A DNA stretch of 37,779 nt from an uncultured Alphaproteobacteria bacterium (GTDB taxonomy: Bacteria > Pseudomonadota > Alphaproteobacteria > HIMB59 > GCA-002718135). How positions within the stretch are numbered: position 1 is the stretch's first letter; every line of letters begins with the position of its first letter. Below the pieces are notes generated by a model that ran no database searches, had not been told where the DNA came from, and saw only the letters and a list, made by a program, of their open reading frames with translations. Made by a program: the position numbers and the translations under genes. The stretch is from NCBI GenBank assembly GCA_902623255.1, contig CACNSY010000011.1, positions 1-37,779 on the forward strand. Reading direction: 5' to 3'. Positions 32,709 through 37,779 of the stretch are shown piece by piece.

Positions 32709-33650
32709 TTATATATATTGTAAATCATTCGCGTCATATCGCGGTATTTCAAGATTTTTTTGAATATTTTTTAAATTTAAAGAACCTACTTTAGTAGTAA
32801 AAGCATAATTAAATTTATTTTTCTTTAATATTTCCAAACTTTCTAAATTATATGATCCAAATGGGTAGCTTACACTAAAGCAGTCATTTATGTTTAATTT
32901 ATTAGTAAAAAAATCAATAGATTTTTTAATTTCTTGATATTGTTCATCAACAGATAATTGGTCTAACCATTTGTGTGAATATGTATGAACTCCAAAATGC
33001 ATATTGTTATTATGCATTTCAACTATTTCATTTTTAGATAAATATAATTCTTTAGCAAAATTTTTTGAATCAATTGTTACAAATTTATTAAATAAAGTAT
33101 TTAATATTTTATATCTAATATCTTCTTCCAAAAAATATTGAAGCAATCTTTTAATTAAAACAGTATCACGATCATCATATCTTGAAGATAAATTTAGTTG
33201 ATTAATTGAAAGATTATTTAAAGAAATCCTTTTTTCTTTAAATAATAATTTATCAATTTCATCTAAAATTATTTTTCTATTTTGAACTTTTTCTAAAATA
33301 AAATGTATTTTGTTGATATCTGATATCGCCCCCTCATTTATTGCATTTATAATTGGATAAAAGTTTCCTGTAACTTTAAATTTATTTAATATTGGGAATA
33401 CGTATTTATAATGATCTTTGTAACCATCATCAAAAGTTAAGAAAAAACTTGGCGTCTTAGGAATTTTTTTGGTTTTGATTATTAATCCCAGTTCTTCATC
33501 TGATAATATTTTATAATTTTCTGATAAAAACTTTATTTGTTTATAAAATATTTTTTCTTCTAACCCTTTGATCTCAGGGTATTTTGAATTTTTAACAGGT
33601 CTTACGTAATGATACATAATTATATAAATATTATTAGGCTCTAAATTCAT
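32709..33650 (-). CDS. Polysaccharide deacetylase (NodB homology)
   Basis: This 313-residue protein has the NodB-fold motifs L-T-F-D-D-G at 71-76 (D74 catalytic base, D75 metal) and H-T-Y-S-H at 222-226 (both metal histidines), with S-Y-P-F-G-S-Y at 261-267 as motif 3. The metal triad D-H-H is intact. The stretch of about 145 residues between motifs 1 and 2 is longer than in compact NodB domains, so an inserted helical lid is likely. There is no signal peptide, which argues for action on cytoplasmic or lipid-linked sugars rather than exported polymer. Such enzymes remove N- or O-acetyl groups. It lies 12 bases from each neighbouring gene in the same minus-strand operon. Confidence 0.85.
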   Translation of the reverse strand: MNLEPNNIYIIMYHYVRPVKNSKYPEIKGLEEKIFYKQIKFLSENYKILSDEELGLIIKTKKIPKTPSFFLTFDDGYKDHYKYVFPILNKFKVTGNFYPIINAINEGAISDINKIHFILEKVQNRKIILDEIDKLLFKEKRISLNNLSINQLNLSSRYDDRDTVLIKRLLQYFLEEDIRYKILNTLFNKFVTIDSKNFAKELYLSKNEIVEMHNNNMHFGVHTYSHKWLDQLSVDEQYQEIKKSIDFFTNKLNINDCFSVSYPFGSYNLESLEILKKNKFNYAFTTKVGSLNLKNIQKNLEIPRYDANDLQYI

Positions 33651-33662
33651 TATTTTAATTAC

Positions 33663-34577
33663 TTAAAACAATAGTTCATTAGTTTTTATTGAGCATGTAA
33701 ATAAATTTTTTTTAAAATAAATATTATTTTTACAATTATTTATAAAAAAATTAACACTATTAATATTAGATTTATTGTAATCATTTGATTCATTAACATT
33801 AAATTTTTTTATTATTTTTGGTGGAATAAACCTACCATTTTTATCATAGTTTTCTGCAGGTCCATAAATTGTCAATTTCTCATTTATTTGCTCAATGATT
33901 CCATTTTCAAATAGAAGAAAAATTCTTTTTGAATAAGGTGCAAAATATGAACTTGTAATATTTACTAATGCATTGTTATTAAGTTTAACGGTTACATTAG
34001 AAGTATCATATGAGCTACCAATTTTAGAATGATTTGATAATATAGGTTTACTTATATCTTTTATTTTGAAATGAAAATTTATTAAGTCAATCCAGTGAAT
34101 TGAAACTGTTTCAAATGTACCCTTGGGGTTTTTTGAAATATCTGATCTCCAATTATATTTGTATAATTTTTTCAATGCTAATCCATAACTAGAAACAATC
34201 TCACCATGAATTATTTTTCCTAGTTTATATCTAGATATATTCATTAATACTTCTGAAACTTTAGAAAATCTATGATTGAAATTAAAATAAATTTTTTTGT
34301 AGCTAAATTTTTTTAATTTTTTTAAATCTCTTAAATTATTTACCGGTGGTTTTTCGCAAAAAATATAATGATTTTTTAGCTTATTTAAATAATAAAAATG
34401 AGTATTATTTGGAGATAGGATAAATACTATTTTACTTTTAATTACTTTTGTAAAATCTTTTTTTTCATAATAACTACTATTATTTGGTTTATACAAAAAA
34501 AAATTTAATTTTTTTTTTTTTAAAATATTTTGTATTTTTTTTGATTGATTTCCATTACCTATAACAGATATTTCCAT
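33663..34577 (-). CDS. Gfo/Idh/MocA-family oxidoreductase
   Basis: This roughly 304-residue NAD(P)-dependent sugar oxidoreductase has a Rossmann opening M-E-I-S-V-I-G-N-G-N, and E-K-P-P-V-N-N near 85, the family's E-K-P motif with the conserved lysine. A later H-W-I-D-L-I region carries the family histidine. I chose the start whose ATG overlaps the preceding gene's stop by one base (TAATG on the minus strand); an upstream ATG at 34595 adds six atypical residues and a longer overlap. Members oxidise or reduce sugar or sugar-nucleotide carbons. Right after a radical SAM enzyme, it may reset or continue a radical-driven sugar change; substrate unknown. Confidence 0.8.
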   Translation of the reverse strand: MEISVIGNGNQSKKIQNILKKKKLNFFLYKPNNSSYYEKKDFTKVIKSKIVFILSPNNTHFYYLNKLKNHYIFCEKPPVNNLRDLKKLKKFSYKKIYFNFNHRFSKVSEVLMNISRYKLGKIIHGEIVSSYGLALKKLYKYNWRSDISKNPKGTFETVSIHWIDLINFHFKIKDISKPILSNHSKIGSSYDTSNVTVKLNNNALVNITSSYFAPYSKRIFLLFENGIIEQINEKLTIYGPAENYDKNGRFIPPKIIKKFNVNESNDYNKSNINSVNFFINNCKNNIYFKKNLFTCSIKTNELLF

Positions 34578-35737
34578 TAAAATGTAACTCCACATTTATT
34601 ACATGGGTTAACTTTTTTTCTGTCACCATTTACATGCATATTTCTAGTATTTTCGATTATTTTTCCGTTCCAAATTTCTTTTATAGAGTTACTTGACATA
34701 TTGCCAAAAGATAAAAGACTTTTGTAATCTGCATCACAAGGATTAGTTTTTCCATCAAACCAGACATACATTCTATCCCATAAGAATTCACATGGATCAT
34801 TTATATCAGGGTGTTCAGCATTCATATAGGTATCCCATCTTTCAATGGGGTATCCTGCACTTACGTGATCTGATCTTTTAATCCAATATTCTTTGAATTT
34901 TTCTCTATTTAAATTTTTTTCATTATCAATTCCCGATACCCTAATTTCAGTTGAAGATTCTGGATAATATTTTTTTCTTATATTGAAAAGCATATCAACA
35001 TTTTTTGTAATTTTTTCAAAATTACTTCCCTTTCTTAATCTTTCATAATCTTCCTTAATATAATGGTCAGCAGATATTACAATTTGAGTAAGATTATTTT
35101 TGAAAATTCCATGACACATATCATTTGTCAAGAATGATCCATTCGTATTTAACTTAACTTCAAATATATTTTCTTTTTTGTTTAAATAATCAAGCATGTC
35201 TATAAATTTTTTATGCATTGTTGGCTCACCTCTACTGGCAAGGGTAATCGCGCCTACACCAATATCATTTGCATCATCAATTATTTTTTTAAATAATTCA
35301 AAATCCATTACACCCATAAATGGTTTTCTTGTAAAAGATTTATCAGATTGATAGCAAAATGGACATCTTAGATTGCATGCTGATACTGGCTCCAATAGTA
35401 AATATGGTGGATATCCAATGTTAACTTTTTGTGAACCTGTAATATAAAATTTTAATCTAAATAATAAATACTTATAAAGTTTTTCAGCATCTTTATAGTT
35501 TTTTGAAATGAACAACTCTATATGCTTGCTTAGTGGAAAATTTAATTTGTTATTATTTATTAAGTAATTTATTAAAATATTACTATATTCATCGTTAAGT
35601 TTCTTATCAATTTTTTTAAAAACCTCTAAGTTTTCATTTAGAATTTTTTGAATATTTATAACATCAATTTTTTCATTGATTGATATTTGTCTTACTTTGC
35701 CAGATCCTAAATCATTAGTACTTTGTAAATTTTGCAT
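34577..35737 (-). CDS. Radical SAM / SPASM-domain enzyme
   Basis: This 386-residue protein has the radical SAM cluster motif C121-x3-C125-x2-C128 (S-A-C-N-L-R-C-P-F-C-Y-Q), a G-E-P at 170-172 and N-T-N-G-S at 197-201. It has a C-terminal SPASM-type cysteine set (C316, C334, C379, C382) for an auxiliary iron-sulfur cluster. About 105 residues precede the barrel; they are helical, charged and unassigned. Radical SAM/SPASM proteins modify peptides or sugars; in a glycan locus a sugar epimerisation, dehydrogenation or dehydration is plausible, and no precursor peptide is visible nearby. It is the first gene of the minus-strand operon and is divergent from the NeuD-like gene across 85 bases. Confidence 0.85.
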   Translation of the reverse strand: MQNLQSTNDLGSGKVRQISINEKIDVINIQKILNENLEVFKKIDKKLNDEYSNILINYLINNNKLNFPLSKHIELFISKNYKDAEKLYKYLLFRLKFYITGSQKVNIGYPPYLLLEPVSACNLRCPFCYQSDKSFTRKPFMGVMDFELFKKIIDDANDIGVGAITLASRGEPTMHKKFIDMLDYLNKKENIFEVKLNTNGSFLTNDMCHGIFKNNLTQIVISADHYIKEDYERLRKGSNFEKITKNVDMLFNIRKKYYPESSTEIRVSGIDNEKNLNREKFKEYWIKRSDHVSAGYPIERWDTYMNAEHPDINDPCEFLWDRMYVWFDGKTNPCDADYKSLLSFGNMSSNSIKEIWNGKIIENTRNMHVNGDRKKVNPCNKCGVTF

Positions 35738-35822
35738 AAAAATTATCTTATGTGGATATAAATAAATATACCTTTAATTAATCCTAATATATCTATATTT
35801 ATATAAAAAACAAAATTTTTAA
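35738..35822. promoter_or_regulatory. 85-base divergent intergenic region
   Basis: This gap separates the minus-strand radical SAM operon from the plus-strand NeuD-like gene, so promoters for both directions should lie here. It is nearly all A and T, with several TATAAT-like boxes, so no single promoter can be assigned by eye. I see no operator palindrome or riboswitch. Confidence 0.35.
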
Positions 35823-36422
35823 ATGAAAAAGATACTTTTGATTGGAGCTGGTGGACATTGTCAAAGTTGTATTGAGTTAATAGAAGGTCATAAAAATTTT
35901 CAAATAATTGGTTTGATTGACAAAAACAAATCGATTAAAATCAATAAATATCGAGTAATAGGCGATGATACGTCTCTAGACGAACTATCTAAAATTTATA
36001 AATTTGCTTTAGTTACACTTGGTCAATATAAAAATCTAAATTTAAGAGAAAAAATATTTAATAAATTAAAAATACTAAATTTTAAATTACCTGTGATTAT
36101 ATCCAAAAAGTCAGTAGTGTCAAAGAACTCTAAAGTAAAAGATGGCTCAGTAATCATGCCCAATTCTACAATTTCTACAGGAGTAACTATAGGCTATAAT
36201 TGTATAATTAATACTGGAACAATCGTTGAACATAATTCATTAATTAACAACAATTGTAATTTATCACCTGGAGTAATTGTAAATGGCAATGTTGAAATTG
36301 GAAAAAATTCATTTATTGGAAGTGGATCTGTAATTAAAGAGGGCATAACGATTGGAGAAAATTGTTTTGTACGTATGGGTACAATTTTAAAAAAAGATCT
36401 AAAAAGTAATTCTAAAATTTAA
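35823..36422 (+). CDS. NeuD/PglD-like sugar O/N-acyltransferase, possible LegH role
   Basis: This 199-residue protein has a small N-terminal Rossmann-like part (L-I-G-A-G-G-H-C-Q-S at 6-15, then I-I-G-L-I-D) and a C-terminal left-handed beta-helix with hexapeptide repeats from about 95 (V-S-K-N-S-K-V, I-M-P-N-S-T, I-N-T-G-T-I-V-E-H, I-G-K-N-S-F-I-G). The architecture is that of NeuD, PglD and related acetyltransferases. The catalytic His is in V-E-H-N near 134-137. Family members acetylate a UDP-amino sugar (PglD) or sialic acid hydroxyls (NeuD). With legC, legG and legI in the region it is a good LegH candidate. Its stop overlaps the NeuB-like start by one base (TAATG). Confidence 0.85.
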   Translation: MKKILLIGAGGHCQSCIELIEGHKNFQIIGLIDKNKSIKINKYRVIGDDTSLDELSKIYKFALVTLGQYKNLNLREKIFNKLKILNFKLPVIISKKSVVSKNSKVKDGSVIMPNSTISTGVTIGYNCIINTGTIVEHNSLINNNCNLSPGVIVNGNVEIGKNSFIGSGSVIKEGITIGENCFVRMGTILKKDLKSNSKI

Positions 36423-37483
36423 TGAAAAAAATTCAAGTCATTGCTGAAGCTGGAGTTAATCATAATGGTAAAATAAAAAATGCATTTAAATTAGTTGATA
36501 TTGCAAAGGAAGCTAAAGCTGATTTTGTAAAATTTCAAATTTTTGATTCAGAAATGCTTGTAACTGATAATGCGCCATTGGCTAGTTATCAGAAAAATAG
36601 AAAAGTTAAAAATCAAAAAAATCTTATAAAAAAACTAGAATTAGGTTTTAATGATTTTAAAAAAATTAAAAAATATTGTGATACAAAAAAAATTAAATTT
36701 TTATGTACCCCGTTTGATATAAAAAGTTTAGAATTTTTAGTCAAAGATTTGAAGTTAAAAACTATAAAGGTATCAAGTGGTGATATTACTAACTATCAAT
36801 TAATATATCAAACAGGAAGATACAAAAAAAATATTATTATTTCAACTGGTAATTCGAATTTAAAAGAAATCGATTTAGCAATTCAGTTTTACAAATTGGG
36901 TTATGAACAAAAAAGTACAAAAAATTTTAAATTACTAAATTTTAAAAGAGTTAAAATTCCGAATAAACTCAAAAAAAAGATAAATGTTATGCATTGTATT
37001 TCTTCATATCCAACTAAAATTGAACAATTAAACTTAGAAAGTATAAATTTTTTAAAATTTAAATATCCTAAATTAAATATTGGATTATCAGATCATTCTA
37101 AGGAAATTTATACTCCCTTATTGGCAATGGGTATGGGAATAGAACTACTAGAAAAACATTTTACAATTAACAAATTAATGAATGGGCCAGATCATAAAGC
37201 ATCCCTAAATCCAAATGAATTAAAAAATATGATCAAATTAATAAGGGTATATGAAAAGAGTTTTGGTAAATTTAATAAAATATCACAGGTTAATGAAAAA
37301 AAGAATTTAAAGATTGTAAGAAGAAGTATTTATGCAAATCAAAATATTAAAAAGGGTGAAAAATTTAGTTTTGATAATATTATTTTAAAAAGACCATATG
37401 TTAAAAAAAGCAATCCTTTAAATTTTTGGAATTTAATATCTTCAATAGCGAAAAAGGATTATAAAAAAAATGAAATTATTTAA
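36422..37483 (+). CDS. legI: LegI/NeuB-type nonulosonic acid synthase
   Basis: The 353-residue second NeuB-family synthase has A-E-A-G-V-N-H-N-G at 8-16 and K-F-Q-I-F at 37-41, the NeuB/LegI pattern and unlike the A-E-M-S-G-N-H-N of the PseI copy at 7422. C-T-P-F-D near 96-100, S-G-D-I-T-N near 119-124, G-L-S-D-H-S near 212-217, E-K-H-F-T-I and G-P-D-H-K-A-S complete the barrel. A SAF/antifreeze-like domain begins near 290 (R-R-S-I-Y-A). A lysine-rich insertion at about 165-186 makes it slightly long. It condenses PEP with a mannosamine derivative; with LegC and LegG, legionaminic acid or a relative is most likely. The plus strand resumes here after the minus-strand insertion. Confidence 0.9.
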   Translation: MKKIQVIAEAGVNHNGKIKNAFKLVDIAKEAKADFVKFQIFDSEMLVTDNAPLASYQKNRKVKNQKNLIKKLELGFNDFKKIKKYCDTKKIKFLCTPFDIKSLEFLVKDLKLKTIKVSSGDITNYQLIYQTGRYKKNIIISTGNSNLKEIDLAIQFYKLGYEQKSTKNFKLLNFKRVKIPNKLKKKINVMHCISSYPTKIEQLNLESINFLKFKYPKLNIGLSDHSKEIYTPLLAMGMGIELLEKHFTINKLMNGPDHKASLNPNELKNMIKLIRVYEKSFGKFNKISQVNEKKNLKIVRRSIYANQNIKKGEKFSFDNIILKRPYVKKSNPLNFWNLISSIAKKDYKKNEII

Positions 37484-37573
37484 TAATTTAAATATATTAT
37501 TACTATCTAACTATAATTTCTAGATTTTAATAAAAATTATTAAAAAAATAATTAGAAGTAGATTTGAAAAAAA

Positions 37574-37779
37574 GTGTTATCAAAAATTAAAAGATTCAAT
37601 ATTTTAATATTATTAATAATAGTAATATTTCCATTATTTTTATCTATAAGTAATTCTTTAGAATTCACTTTTTCGAGAGCACCACTATTAAATAGTAATA
37701 GTAATTTAATTACATTCCCACTCTCTTTTTTCTATATAATTATTTCTTCATTTATTTTTTTTTTGAATTTAAATTTTCA
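37574..37779 (+). CDS. N-terminal fragment of a membrane protein, truncated by the window edge
   Basis: An open frame begins with GTG at 37574 (an in-frame TGA lies at 37565-37567) and runs off the right edge, giving at least 68 residues. It has a hydrophobic helix at about 8-25 (N-I-L-I-L-L-I-I-V-I-F-P-L-F), a polar loop with N-S-L-E-F-T-F-S-R-A-P, and a second hydrophobic stretch from about 48. This resembles the start of a polytopic inner-membrane protein, perhaps a glycosyltransferase or transporter of the same island. It lies 90 bases beyond legI, with a mostly A/T gap in which I see no convincing promoter or terminator. Start codon and family are uncertain. Confidence 0.5.
   Translation, partial: MLSKIKRFNILILLIIVIFPLFLSISNSLEFTFSRAPLLNSNSNLITFPLSFFYIIISSFIFFLNLNF

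Noticed and set aside
34578-34595. Upstream ATG for the Gfo/Idh oxidoreductase
   Set aside because: Adds six residues before the Rossmann strand; the internal ATG forms a TAATG junction with the radical SAM gene.
37481-37502. Inverted repeat after legI as a terminator
   Set aside because: The 7-pair stem is entirely A/T, starts at the stop codon and has no following T-run; too weak and common in such AT-rich sequence.
1-37779. tRNA, rRNA, CRISPR arrays or insertion sequences
   Set aside because: No GC-richer structured RNA block, spaced repeats, transposase frame or terminal inverted repeats were seen on either strand.

Overview
The window is a very AT-rich stretch (GC roughly a quarter or less by eye, not computed) made almost entirely of glycan genes. 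Genes are packed with overlapping ends, TTG and GTG starts occur, and Shine-Dalgarno signals are rare. Composition, packing and gene content suggest a streamlined marine alphaproteobacterium of the SAR11 / Candidatus Pelagibacter type, and specifically a hypervariable surface-polysaccharide island. This placement is inference: no rRNA, tRNA or housekeeping marker is present to confirm it. I saw no transposase, integrase or CRISPR array.

Layout. Positions 2-1456 hold the end of a membrane protein (possibly a Wzz-type chain-length regulator) and an O-antigen-ligase/Wzy-like polymerase. After a 135-base gap, one plus-strand array runs from 1592 to 30904 with no gap above about 30 bases. Its first part (1592-8480) is a pseudaminic-acid-type route: PseB dehydratase, PseC aminotransferase, an aldo/keto reductase, a fused cytidylyltransferase/class III aminotransferase, a 64-residue protein, a formyltransferase and PseI synthase. 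The second part (8477-16004) holds two complete sets of PP-loop amidotransferase + HisH-like glutaminase + HisF-like barrel, the machinery known to turn N-acyl groups on sugars into amidines. Between the sets lie a formyltransferase-like protein with an altered active site and a small beta-propeller-like protein; a GNAT acetyltransferase follows. The third part (15997-25858) holds a DUF4910 peptidase-fold protein, a GT-B-like protein, an ABC flippase-type exporter, two methyltransferases, a GMD-like SDR, a dolichol-phosphate-mannose-synthase-like GT2 and a polytopic, possibly GT-C, membrane protein. The fourth part (25889-30904) is a legionaminic/sialic-acid-type route: SDR, LegC, LegG/NeuC, PtmE and LegF.

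A minus-strand block (30906-35737) then interrupts this route: radical SAM/SPASM protein, Gfo/Idh/MocA oxidoreductase, polysaccharide deacetylase and a large GT-B-like protein. The route resumes on the plus strand with NeuD/LegH-like and LegI/NeuB genes (35823-37483). A truncated membrane-protein gene begins near the right edge.

Together the genes appear to make two CMP-activated nonulosonic acids, decorate them (formyl, acetyl, amidine, methyl), and assemble and export the glycan. Expected steps not seen here are PseG (UDP-sugar hydrolase) and LegB (4,6-dehydratase of the legionaminic route). The most unusual parts are the duplicated amidination modules with the odd formyltransferase and propeller, the cytidylyltransferase-aminotransferase fusion, and the inserted minus-strand radical-SAM operon.
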